Positions 44,186 to 51,695 of a DNA stretch of 64,000 bases are shown piece after piece. A program made the position numbers and the translations under genes. The notes below the pieces were generated by a model, which was given only the letters and a program-made list of their open reading frames with translations, did no database searches and was not told where the DNA came from. How positions within the stretch are numbered: position 1 is the first letter of the stretch; every line of letters begins with the position of its first letter. Source of the DNA: Methylorubrum rhodinum (GTDB lineage Bacteria; Pseudomonadota; Alphaproteobacteria; Rhizobiales; Beijerinckiaceae); contig NZ_JACHOP010000002.1 in assembly GCF_014199935.1 (NCBI RefSeq), positions 186,001-250,000 of the forward strand, read 5' to 3'.

Positions 44186-44633
44186 GAAAAAGCTCCGGAA
44201 GGGCAGCAGCGATCGTTCGGAGCGGCCTTGCGCCGCCCCGTCGGGGTCTCGCTTCAGGGAATTGGGCAGATCCGGCGCCGTCCCGGCCGCTCCCCGAAGC
44301 CTTCGCTTCCCGGTGGGAACCTTTTTCGGAGAGGGCCGGGTGGGACCGGACCGCGCCCCAATCTCGCTGCCCGGGAGGCGTCCGGTCAACGGAATAATCG
44401 TCCGTTGTTCAAGAGCTTAGGCGAGGTTGCTTCTCCCCGCGGCCGCGCTTTCACGAAGGATTATCCCGGGGCGCTCAGCCGTATGGCGGCCACGCCGATC
44501 CGCCCCGCGTGCCGGATGCGCCGGGGACACGGTGGGGACATCTCTTGTTCGCACCAGCTTGACCGCACAAGCTCAGCTGTTTCAATGCGCGGGCCCTGCC
44601 CTCCGGCCGGGGACGAGGCGCGCGAGGCGGCAG
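44186..44633. other. Intergenic region between divergent rhodanese and lipoprotein genes
   Basis: About 450 bases with no convincing gene. It holds a perfect 7-bp inverted repeat at 44387-44407 (see separate entry), a TTTTTCG motif at 44322-44328, and CTTGACC at 44558, a possible -35 for the lipoprotein gene without a clear -10. The GGAG ribosome-binding site of the rhodanese GTG is at 44193-44196 on the minus strand. Confidence 0.4.
44387..44407. promoter_or_regulatory. Operator-like inverted repeat
   Basis: CAACGGA-ATAATCG-TCCGTTG: a perfect 7-bp inverted repeat around an AT-rich seven-base spacer. It lies 200 bases upstream of the sulfurtransferase-transporter operon and 227 bases upstream of the divergent lipoprotein gene, a plausible site for a dimeric regulator of either. 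Confidence 0.45.
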
Positions 44634-45080
44634 ATGGCGACGACGGTCCGGTGGTTCGCGCTTCCGCTCGCTCTCGGCCTCGGCCTCACGGCGTCCGGCT
44701 GCACGGGCTTCGCCTACATCTCCAAGACCTACGTCGCCCAGGTGCCGCAGGTCGTCACCATCGGCTGCAACGAGCCCTACGAGATCTACGACAACCGCCA
44801 GAAGCGGCGGGTGTTGGTGGTCTCGAACGCTCTGCGCGAGGTGACCGGCTGCGACGTCGGCCGCCTCGGCGCGGGCCGCCCGCCCGCCGAGACGCGGGCC
44901 ACCCGCTTCCGCACGGCGGCCCGCACCTATCTCGACGAGACCGTGCGCGAGGATTGCACGATCACCGGCGAGACCGTGTTCAGCGATCTCCAGGCGGAGT
45001 TCGTCTATGCCTGCGACGCGCCGATCGAGCCGCGCGGCACCCCGGTGCCCCGCCTGCCGGGCCGGCGGCTGTATCGCTGA
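44634..45080 (+). CDS. Small lipoprotein, unknown function
   Basis: 148 residues. The N-terminus is a lipoprotein signal peptide (VRWFALPLALGLGLTASGC) with a lipobox at TASGC; the mature protein has three further Cys and conserved-looking segments QVVTIGCNEPYEIYDN and REDCTITGETVF. Function unknown; no catalytic motif is seen. It converges with a small gene on the other strand 5 bases away. Confidence 0.7.
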   Translation: MATTVRWFALPLALGLGLTASGCTGFAYISKTYVAQVPQVVTIGCNEPYEIYDNRQKRRVLVVSNALREVTGCDVGRLGAGRPPAETRATRFRTAARTYLDETVREDCTITGETVFSDLQAEFVYACDAPIEPRGTPVPRLPGRRLYR

Positions 45081-45084
45081 TCGT

Positions 45085-45318
45085 TCAGGACTCCGCCGGG
45101 CCGACGAAGGTCCGCTCGGTCGCATCGCCCGCCGCCGCCAGCAGCGCCCGCGCGAAGGCCCGCGCCTCGCTCCGCTCCAGGCTCAGGACCGCGGTGACGG
45201 GGCGCCCGCCGAGATCGGGCAGGCCGAGTTCGAGCCGCACGCCCTCGCCCTCCGCGGTCGCGGACAGGCTCCAGCCGCGCTTGTCGGCGGATGAGCTCCC
45301 TTGGCCGGACTCGCTCAT
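45085..45318 (-). CDS. Conserved hypothetical protein
   Basis: 77 residues, acidic, ending GDATERTFVGPAES. The middle (LPDLGGRPVTAVLSLERSEA) suggests alternating strands and a helix. No family recognised. It is divergent from the Fae-like gene (181 bases apart). Confidence 0.6.
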   Translation of the reverse strand: MSESGQGSSSADKRGWSLSATAEGEGVRLELGLPDLGGRPVTAVLSLERSEARAFARALLAAAGDATERTFVGPAES

Positions 45319-45499
45319 CGGGACGAATCCTCCTCACGTTCCAAAGCCTTCACATGGTCGGTTTTCGCAGCCCAGACCAGAGGCTCCCGCCGGGCAGGAG
45401 CGCGGAAGGCGCGATTGACGGCTGCCGCGGGGGATGATGTCTCACGCGGCGACCCGCCCGCGGGGCAGGATGTTTCAAGAGAGAGCAGGGACGACCGAC

Positions 45500-46039
45500 A
45501 TGTCCGAGATCTGGTTCCGCACCGGCGAGGCGACGGTGCTCGCCGCCGACGGGCAGTACACCGATGCGATGCCGGAGGTGCTGATCGGCTCCGTCCGCGG
45601 CCCTGTGGGGCAAGCCTTCGCCGGCATGCTCGGCCAAGTGCAGGGCCACACCCGCATGTTCGTGGTGCGCGACCTCAACCAGCTGGTCCGCCCCTCCACC
45701 ATCATGACCACCAAGGTCACGATCCACACCGCCGAATACGCGGAACTCCTCGGCGGCGTCGTGCAGGCGGCCACGGGTGATGCCATCGTCGATTGCGTGA
45801 TCGAGGGCATCCTGCCGAAGGACGGCCTCGACGAGCTGTGCATGATCATCACGATCTGGCTCGACGAGCGCTGCGGCAGCCACGAAGACCTCGACCGCAA
45901 GGACCTCTACCGCACCAACTACGAGGCGACGAAGCTCGCCATCGGCCGGGCGATGCGCGGCGAGCCGACGATCGACGAGCTGATCGCCAACCGCAAGACG
46001 GTGAAGCACTACGCGCTCGAGGGCATCGTCGAGTATTGA
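45500..46039 (+). CDS. Formaldehyde-activating enzyme homologue (Fae2/Fae3-like)
   Basis: 179 residues. Fae condenses formaldehyde with tetrahydromethanopterin in methylotrophs. Family signature TNYEATKLAIGRAMRGEPT near the C-terminus, GEATVL at the start and the core STIMTTKVTIHTAEYAELLGGV align with Fae. The difference is in the active-site region: authentic Fae has a conserved His in the EVAHIDL segment, while this protein reads DGQYTDAMPEVLIG and has no His before residue 50. So it may bind rather than condense its ligand, or use another residue. ATG 45500 is chosen by homology. Methylotroph genomes carry such paralogues whose role is unsettled. Confidence 0.85.
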   Translation: MSEIWFRTGEATVLAADGQYTDAMPEVLIGSVRGPVGQAFAGMLGQVQGHTRMFVVRDLNQLVRPSTIMTTKVTIHTAEYAELLGGVVQAATGDAIVDCVIEGILPKDGLDELCMIITIWLDERCGSHEDLDRKDLYRTNYEATKLAIGRAMRGEPTIDELIANRKTVKHYALEGIVEY

Positions 46040-46108
46040 TTTTTTTGGCTGTTCGGGGCGCGGCTCAGGCCGCGTCCTTGGTGTCAGAACTTCGTCAGCA
46101 GTGCCACT

Positions 46109-47341
46109 TCAGAGCGCGGACGGCCGGTCGAGATCCTTCGAGAAGGCGCGCGCGAGCTGCCCGATCGACGCATCATCGACGCCGTCCGCAGCAAAATCCT
46201 GCCGCCAGAGCCGCATGCGGGCGGTGAGGTCGGCGACGATCGCTCGGGCATCGTCCGGCGAGAGGTCGAAATCCCGGGCTCGCGTCAGGCAGTTGCCGGT
46301 CGTCGGGTAGCTCCCGGACCGGCCGACCCCGATGGCTTGCTGGGGATCCATATCCGGCTGGGGGACCACGTCGAAGGCCGGGGACAGGCGCCATCCGCCA
46401 TCACGTCTGAGGAAGGCGTGGTTCTTGAGATGATCGTCCCGGTTGCCGCACAGGACGTTGAACACCATGCGGCGAAACAGTTCGCGGCGGTCGGACACGT
46501 GCCGCGCGCCGTGCCGCAGCAGGAACAGGGCAAGATCGGGATAGGAGCCGGAGGCGGACGTCTCGTCCAGTCCAAGCACGGTCAATCCGCTGATGTAATG
46601 GCAGGTCGGCGTGTGCGTGGCCGGATCGCGGTCGAAGCGCTTCACCAAGACGACCTTGCGAGGCCCGACGGTGAGCAGATTGGTCTCGGCGGCGTCGATC
46701 CCGCACCGGGAGGCGAGGCGCAGGGCCGCGTGCTCGGCGCCGCACTGGTCGTAGGTGTCGTCCCGCCTTTGGAACTTGGCGATCCACAGGGCGCCCTCGT
46801 GGGTCACGACCGCCTTCGGCCGGGCGCCGCCCATGCTCGCGCCCGCGCCCCAGAGGCGGGCCGCGAGCCCTTCGACCGCTTCGCCCCGGTCCAGGCGCTC
46901 GAATCCGTCCGCGATGTCGTCGAGGTCGGCCTCGGCCGCGTAACTCGGACGCAGCGGTGGCAAGGCCGGGGTCTCGGAGAAGGCAAGGCAGCCGACGCGC
47001 TCGTCGCTGGTGGCGAGCAGCCAGTCGCACGCCGTCATCAGGGGACGGCCGGGAGGCCGCCGATATTCGATGAGCCGCCGGCCCCAGCGATCCGGGGTGG
47101 TATCGGCCAGGACACCCGGAAGCCGACCGCGGCCGGTGCTTCGGAAGGGACCTTGCTGAAGCGGCAGGTGGTCCGGGTCGAGGGCGAAGGCCCGGCCGTG
47201 ATCGTTCCTCCGCCAGGACCCGACATAGACGAACTCGCCGTAGGACGACCCGGCCGCCGAAGCGACGAGCCGATACCGGCCGACCAAGTCCGTGGCGCCG
47301 TCCGCGTGGCGGGCGTGGATGTAGACCTCAGAGATCGTCAA
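46109..47341 (-). CDS. hipA: HipA-family Ser/Thr kinase toxin
   Basis: 410 residues. HipA phosphorylates glutamyl-tRNA synthetase and related targets, causing persistence. The N-subdomain (GEFVYVGSW, LPGVLADTTPDRWGRRLI) and kinase core are intact: ALWIAKF (Lys), CGNRDDHLKNHAFL (catalytic loop with Asp and Asn) and SPAFDVVPQPD (Mg-binding Asp). The start is TTG, overlapping the hipB 3' end by 14 bases, so expression is coupled to the antitoxin. Confidence 0.92.
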   Translation of the reverse strand: MTISEVYIHARHADGATDLVGRYRLVASAAGSSYGEFVYVGSWRRNDHGRAFALDPDHLPLQQGPFRSTGRGRLPGVLADTTPDRWGRRLIEYRRPPGRPLMTACDWLLATSDERVGCLAFSETPALPPLRPSYAAEADLDDIADGFERLDRGEAVEGLAARLWGAGASMGGARPKAVVTHEGALWIAKFQRRDDTYDQCGAEHAALRLASRCGIDAAETNLLTVGPRKVVLVKRFDRDPATHTPTCHYISGLTVLGLDETSASGSYPDLALFLLRHGARHVSDRRELFRRMVFNVLCGNRDDHLKNHAFLRRDGGWRLSPAFDVVPQPDMDPQQAIGVGRSGSYPTTGNCLTRARDFDLSPDDARAIVADLTARMRLWRQDFAADGVDDASIGQLARAFSKDLDRPSAL

Positions 47342-47666
47342 GGTTCACCTCGCGCGGGCGACGCGCGCGGCTCGGCAAACGACCGGTCTCGATGGCGGCG
47401 GCCAAGCGGTCGTTCTCGGGACTGACCGCATCGCGGACGGCCGGAAACAGGCCGAGAACCCAGACGGCCCTGGCGAAGACGCCCCATGAGACCGTCGGAT
47501 CGCCGTTCTCGAGCTTGCGCAGGGTCGGGAGGGAGACGCCCACGCGGGAGGCGAGGTCGGAGGCCGGCTGGCGTCGGCGCAGGCGCGCGGCCCGGATGGC
47601 CTGCCCCATCTCGCGAAGCCCATCCGAGACCTCGAAGGGCGTATGGACCGCTCGCTCGCTCGTCAT
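47328..47666 (-). CDS. hipB: HipB-family XRE antitoxin
   Basis: 112 residues. The helix-turn-helix (AIRAARLRRRQPASDLASRV then GVSLPTLRKLENGDPTVSWG) is an XRE-type DNA-binding domain. HipB neutralises HipA and represses the operon. The palindrome at 47665-47682 overlaps the hipB start. Length fits HipB family members with a C-terminal extension (VNLDDL). Confidence 0.92.
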   Translation of the reverse strand: MTSERAVHTPFEVSDGLREMGQAIRAARLRRRQPASDLASRVGVSLPTLRKLENGDPTVSWGVFARAVWVLGLFPAVRDAVSPENDRLAAAIETGRLPSRARRPREVNLDDL

Positions 47667-47682
47667 GCAAGCATCATTGCAT
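47665..47682. promoter_or_regulatory. Probable HipB operator
   Basis: ATGCAA-GCATCA-TTGCAT: a perfect 6-bp inverted repeat with a six-base spacer overlapping the hipB start codon (47664-47666, minus strand). Binding there would block transcription of hipBA, as expected for an autoregulated antitoxin. Confidence 0.6.
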
Positions 47683-47764
47683 GCAGGTCGCCTTATGTGA
47701 AAGCAGAGTTTCTCCTTTCAGGTCGCGGTCTTCATCGAAAGGGAATCGTGATGGCGAGGCGCCG

Positions 47765-48376
47765 TCAAAACTCGATCCCCTCCTGCGCCTTTACCCCCGC
47801 CGAAAAATGGTGCTTCACGCTGCCCATCTCGGTGACGAGGTCGGCGGCCTCGATCAGGGCCGGCTTGGCGTTGCGGCCGGTGACGACGACGTGGAGGTCC
47901 GGTCGGCGCGCCTGCAACTCGGCGACGACGGCGTCGAGGTCGAGATAGTCGTAGCGCAGCGCGATGTTCAGCTCGTCGAGGACGAGGAGGCGGATGCTCG
48001 CGTCCGCCATCAGGGCACGGGCCTGCTCCCAGGCGTTGCGGCAGGCGGCGATGTCGCGGGCCTTGTCCTGGGTCTCCCAGGTGAAGCCCTCGCCCAAAGC
48101 GTGCCACGCGATCCGGTCGCCGAAAGTTTTCAGCGCGCGGGCCTCGCCGGTGTCCCAGGCGCCCTTGATGAACTGCACCACGCCGACCCGGTGGCCGCGC
48201 CCGAGCATGCGCAGCACGAGGCCGAGCGCGGCGGTCGTCTTGCCCTTGCCGGGGCCGGTATGGACGATGAGCAGGCCCTTCTCGATGTTTTTGGACGCGA
48301 CCTCGGCGTCCTGCACCGCCTTGCGCTTGGCCATCTTTTCGCGGTGACGGTCGTCGTCGCTCATTGTCGAGGTCAT
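47765..48376 (-). CDS. cobO: Cob(I)yrinic acid a,c-diamide adenosyltransferase (CobO/BtuR)
   Basis: 203 residues. CobO adenosylates corrinoids. P-loop GPGKGKTTAALG lies at residues 41-52, VVQFIKGAWDTGEA and LVLDELNIALRYDYL follow, and HVVVTGRNAKPALIEAAD is the family's C-terminal motif. The ATG overlaps the cobP stop (ATGA). The pair is transcribed away from the riboswitch-controlled cluster. Confidence 0.95.
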   Translation of the reverse strand: MTSTMSDDDRHREKMAKRKAVQDAEVASKNIEKGLLIVHTGPGKGKTTAALGLVLRMLGRGHRVGVVQFIKGAWDTGEARALKTFGDRIAWHALGEGFTWETQDKARDIAACRNAWEQARALMADASIRLLVLDELNIALRYDYLDLDAVVAELQARRPDLHVVVTGRNAKPALIEAADLVTEMGSVKHHFSAGVKAQEGIEF

Positions 48377-48918
48377 GGGCGGTGTCCCGGATTGTCTGGA
48401 GAGGGTTTCACCGTCAGCGGCAGGCCGGCGACGGTGAGGACCACGCGGTCGGCCTCGCGCGCGAGCCGCTGGTGCAGGCGCCCGGCCGCGTCGCGAAAAC
48501 GGCGGGCGAGCGCGTTGTCCGGCACGATGCCGAGCCCGACCTCGTTCCCCACCAGCACCAGCGGCCCCGGCGCGGCGGCGCAGGCGCGGGCCAGGGCCTC
48601 GGTGGCCGTGTCGCAATCGGCCTCGGCGAGCAGCAGGTTGGTGACCCAGAGCGTCAGGCAATCGACCAGAATCGGCCCGGTCGAGGCCGCGACCGCCTCC
48701 GGCAGCGCCGTCGGCACGTCGAGCGTCCGCCACCCGGCGGAGCGCCGCGCCTGGTGCTCGTGGATGCGCGCGCGCATCTCGTCGTCCCAGGCCTGCGCGG
48801 TGGCCAGATACAGCCAGGGCGCTGGGCAGGCCTCGATCAGCCGCTCGGCATAGGCGCTCTTGCCCGAGCGGGCGCCGCCGAGCACCAGCGTCATCCGGTC
48901 GGGAGAGCGGGCATCCAT
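48373..48918 (-). CDS. cobP: Adenosylcobinamide kinase / guanylyltransferase
   Basis: 181 residues. The bifunctional enzyme phosphorylates adenosylcobinamide and attaches GMP for nucleotide-loop assembly (called CobU in enterics). P-loop LVLGGARSGKSAYAERL at the N-terminus and VDCLTLWVTNLL, then GNEVGLGIVPDN, are conserved. ATG at 48918 is chosen; an earlier ATG upstream adds an unconserved stretch. It shares a divergent intergenic region with the B12 riboswitch. Confidence 0.93.
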   Translation of the reverse strand: MDARSPDRMTLVLGGARSGKSAYAERLIEACPAPWLYLATAQAWDDEMRARIHEHQARRSAGWRTLDVPTALPEAVAASTGPILVDCLTLWVTNLLLAEADCDTATEALARACAAAPGPLVLVGNEVGLGIVPDNALARRFRDAAGRLHQRLAREADRVVLTVAGLPLTVKPSPDNPGHRP

Positions 48919-49000
48919 GCGCGCCGGTTTGCACCGGGCGCGCCCGATCACGCAATGGCGCTTTGCAAGGGAGGCCCGCCCGCGTTAGAAGCGGAGAAAG

Positions 49001-49199
49001 GACGGTGCCCCGGCGACGGGGTGAAAAGGGAATGCGGTGAGGGGAGACCCGAAACCGCAGCTGCCCCCGCAACTGTGAGCGGCGAGTTCCTGCCGAGAGC
49101 CACCGGGACCCCTCGGGAAGGCGGCAGGCGCGAATGAGCGTTCTCATCGAACCTGTTCGATGGGGTGCTCGGCAGCCGCGAGCCAGGAGACCTGCCGTC
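49001..49199 (+). ncRNA. Adenosylcobalamin riboswitch
   Basis: All core elements are visible: the stem GACGG (49001-49005) pairing with CCGTC (49195-49199), the conserved GGGAATGCGGTGA (49028-49040), GAAACCGCAG and CTGCCCCCGCAACTGT (49051-49076), the GGGACC/GGGAAGG region (49105-49123) and the B12 box AGCCAGGAGACCTGCCG (49181-49197). It lies 55 bases upstream of the cbtB start. A hairpin GCCGCC-N5-GGCGGC (49222-49238) abuts the GGAG ribosome-binding site (49240-49243), so translational repression by adenosylcobalamin is likely. Confidence 0.95.
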
Positions 49200-49254
49200 C
49201 GGCAAGAAAGTGTCCTCGAACGCCGCCGGTGGGGCGGCCGGAGCCCGTGACCCG

Positions 49255-49431
49255 ATGACGACCGCGACCCTTCAGACCTCCGCCATCCGCTCCGGCGAGG
49301 GCGCTCGCGCCCTGCTCGTCGCCGCCTTCCTCGGCCTCGGGCTCGTCTTCCTGGCGGGCTTCGCCCCGGCGAGCGTGCTGCACAACGCGGCGCACGACTT
49401 CCGCCACGCACAGAACTTCCCCTGCCACTGA
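49255..49431 (+). CDS. cbtB: CbtB, small subunit of a cobalt transporter
   Basis: 58 residues: one membrane helix (ALLVAAFLGLGLVFLAGFAP) and a C-terminal histidine-rich tail HNAAHDFRHAQNFPCH that would bind cobalt. CbtB occurs only together with CbtA downstream of B12 riboswitches, as here. First gene after the riboswitch. Confidence 0.92.
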   Translation: MTTATLQTSAIRSGEGARALLVAAFLGLGLVFLAGFAPASVLHNAAHDFRHAQNFPCH

Positions 49432-49459
49432 TCGCTTTCCGACACCCGAAAGCGGTTCC

Positions 49460-50218
49460 ATGATCATCCGGTTGTTGTCGGCGGCGCTCGTCGCCGGCTT
49501 CCTCGCGTCCGTCGTCGCGACGGGCCTCCAGCTCGCCCTGACCTCGCCCTTGATCCTCCAGGCCGAGACCTTCGAGGGCGGGCATTCGCATGCCCACGCG
49601 CCCGTCTCGCTCACGCCTGCCTCGCTGATTGTGCCGGCCCACGCGCACGGCCACGGCGAGGCCGGCACGGACGGCGAAAAGTCCGACGCGTGGCAGCCGG
49701 CAGAAGGCTTCCAGCGCATGGCCTTCACCGGGCTGGCCACGCTGATCGGCGGCGTCGGCTACGCGCTGCTGCTCGCCGCGGTGATGCTGGCGTTGCGCCG
49801 CGAGCCGACCCCGCGTGGCGGCCTTGCCGTCGGCATCGCGGGCTTCCTCGCGGTGGCGCTGGCCCCGGCCATCGGCCTGCCGCCGGAACTGCCCGGCATG
49901 GGCGCCGCGCCGCTGGTCCTGCGTCAGACGTGGTGGGTGATGACGGTCGCGGCGACCGGGATCGGCCTCTACCTGATCGCCGTGCGGCGGGTGCCGATCA
50001 CCATCCTCGGCGGCCTCGTCCTGATCGTCGCCCCGCATCTCGCGGGCGCGCCGCAATCGATCGACACGGTGAGTTCGCAGGTGCCGCCCGCGGTCGCCGC
50101 GCAGTTCGTGGCGCGCTCGCTCGCCATCGGCTTCGTGTTCTGGGCGCTGATCGGGCTGGCCTATGGCTGGGCCTGGGGCCTGTTCGGCCGCGAAGCCGGC
50201 AGCCGCGCGCATGCCTGA
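49460..50218 (+). CDS. cbtA: CbtA, membrane subunit of a cobalt transporter
   Basis: 252 residues with about five membrane helices and a histidine-rich periplasmic loop (HSHAHAP and HAHGHGE, residues 44-70). CbtA/CbtB form a predicted cobalt uptake system for B12 synthesis. ATG is 28 bases after cbtB; its stop overlaps the DUF1636 ATG by 8 bases (ATGCCTGA). Confidence 0.92.
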   Translation: MIIRLLSAALVAGFLASVVATGLQLALTSPLILQAETFEGGHSHAHAPVSLTPASLIVPAHAHGHGEAGTDGEKSDAWQPAEGFQRMAFTGLATLIGGVGYALLLAAVMLALRREPTPRGGLAVGIAGFLAVALAPAIGLPPELPGMGAAPLVLRQTWWVMTVAATGIGLYLIAVRRVPITILGGLVLIVAPHLAGAPQSIDTVSSQVPPAVAAQFVARSLAIGFVFWALIGLAYGWAWGLFGREAGSRAHA

Positions 50219-50615
50219 GGAAGCACCCGAGACCGTCCTCTCCGTCTGCACCACCTGCCGGGCGGCGGGCGATACCACCGAGCCGCGGGCCGGCGCCCGG
50301 CTGCTGGCCGCCCTGACGGCGGAAGCCGAGCGCGAGCCGGTGCCGGGTCTGCGGATCGAGGGGGCCGAGTGCCTCTCGGTCTGCAAGCGGCCCTGCACGG
50401 TGGCGGTGGCGTCAGTGGGACGCTGGACCTACGTCTACGGCGACTTCGACGCGCTGGAGCGCGCGGACGAATCCGCCCGCACCATCCTGGCGGGCCTGCG
50501 CCGCTATCAAGAGACCCCTGACGGGATCGTGCCCTGGCGCGAGCGCCCGGAGGCGTTCCGCAAGGGCGTCGTCGCCCGCATCCCGCCGCTGACTCCGACA
50601 CGAGCGGAATCCTGA
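50211..50615 (+). CDS. DUF1636 metal-binding protein
   Basis: 134 residues with four well-spaced Cys in SVCTTCRAAG and GAECLSVCKRPCTVAVA, typical of DUF1636, a thioredoxin-fold-like metal or Fe-S protein found in cobalamin clusters. It overlaps cbtA by 8 bases and ends 4 bases before cobW, so it belongs to the same transcription unit. Possible role in cobalt handling is inferred from context. Confidence 0.85.
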   Translation: MPEEAPETVLSVCTTCRAAGDTTEPRAGARLLAALTAEAEREPVPGLRIEGAECLSVCKRPCTVAVASVGRWTYVYGDFDALERADESARTILAGLRRYQETPDGIVPWRERPEAFRKGVVARIPPLTPTRAES

Positions 50616-50619
50616 CTCC

Positions 50620-51654
50620 ATGGCCATCCTCCAAAAAATCCCCTGCACCATCGTCACCGGCTTCCTCGGGGCCGGCAAGACGACGCTGGTGCGCCACACC
50701 CTCGAACAGGCCCGCGGCCGGCGGCTCGCCGTCATCGTCAACGAGTTCGGCGATCTCGGCTTCGACGGCTCGTTCCTGGCCTCCTGCGGCGTCGAGGGCT
50801 GCGACGAGAACTCCGTGGTGGAGCTGCCCAACGGCTGCATCTGCTGCACAGTGGCCGACGACTTCGTGCCCGCGCTGACCAAGCTGCTCGACCGGCCGGA
50901 GCCGCCGGAGCACATCCTGATCGAGACCTCCGGCCTCGCGCTCCCGAAGCCCCTGGTGCAGGCGTTCCAGTGGCCGTCGATCCGCTCGCGGGTGACGGTG
51001 GACGGCGTCGTCGCCGTGGTGGACGGCCCGGCGGTCGCCTCAGGTCTCTTCGCCGACGACCCCGACGCGCTCGCCAACCAGCGCGCCGCCGACCAAGCGG
51101 TCGATCACGACAACCCGCTGGAAGAGGTGTTCGAGGACCAGATCCTCTGCGCCGACCTCGTGGTGCTCAACAAGTCCGACCTGCTCGACGCGGCGGCCCA
51201 GGACAAGGTCCGCGCCGACATCGAGGCGCATCTGCCGCGCGCCGTCGAGATCGTCGCGACCGAGCACGGCCGCCTCGACCCGCGGGTGCTGCTCGGGATC
51301 GCCGCAGCGGCCGAGGACGACCTCGACGCCCGCCCCTCGCATCACGGCGAGGGCGAGGACCACGACCACGACGACTTCGAATCGGTCGCGCTCCCCGTCG
51401 GCATCGCCGGCAGCCCGGAAGACCTCGCCGCCCGCGTCGAGAAGGCCGCGGAGACCGAGGGCGTGCTGCGCATCAAGGGTTTTGCGGAAGTGAAGGGAAA
51501 GCCCATGCGCCTCGTGGTGCAGGGTGTCGGCCGCCGCGTCGCCCACCATTACGACCGCCCGTGGGGGGCTTCCGAGCCCCGCGACGGCCGCCTCGTCGTC
51601 ATCGGTCTCAAGGGCTTCGATCAGGACGCGGTCGCCGCCGCGCTGAGGGGATGA
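50620..51654 (+). CDS. cobW: CobW-family GTPase/metallochaperone
   Basis: 344 residues. Walker A GFLGAGKTTLVRH, Walker B-like LIETSGLALP, metal-binding CxCC motif NGCICCTVADDF (residues near 71) and NKSDLLD (GTP specificity). The histidine-rich stretch DHDHDDF (near 247) and C-terminal CobW_C domain follow. CobW is thought to deliver Co2+ to the CobNST cobaltochelatase. It precedes cobN here, separated only by a lipoprotein gene. Confidence 0.95.
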   Translation: MAILQKIPCTIVTGFLGAGKTTLVRHTLEQARGRRLAVIVNEFGDLGFDGSFLASCGVEGCDENSVVELPNGCICCTVADDFVPALTKLLDRPEPPEHILIETSGLALPKPLVQAFQWPSIRSRVTVDGVVAVVDGPAVASGLFADDPDALANQRAADQAVDHDNPLEEVFEDQILCADLVVLNKSDLLDAAAQDKVRADIEAHLPRAVEIVATEHGRLDPRVLLGIAAAAEDDLDARPSHHGEGEDHDHDDFESVALPVGIAGSPEDLAARVEKAAETEGVLRIKGFAEVKGKPMRLVVQGVGRRVAHHYDRPWGASEPRDGRLVVIGLKGFDQDAVAAALRG

Positions 51655-51695
51655 TCTTTTTCGCAGGGCTGCAGGCGCGCCGGCAAGGCAGGCCC

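Noticed and set aside
46053-46075. Hairpin after the Fae-like gene as its terminator
   Set aside because: The seven-T run precedes the stem on the plus strand rather than following it.
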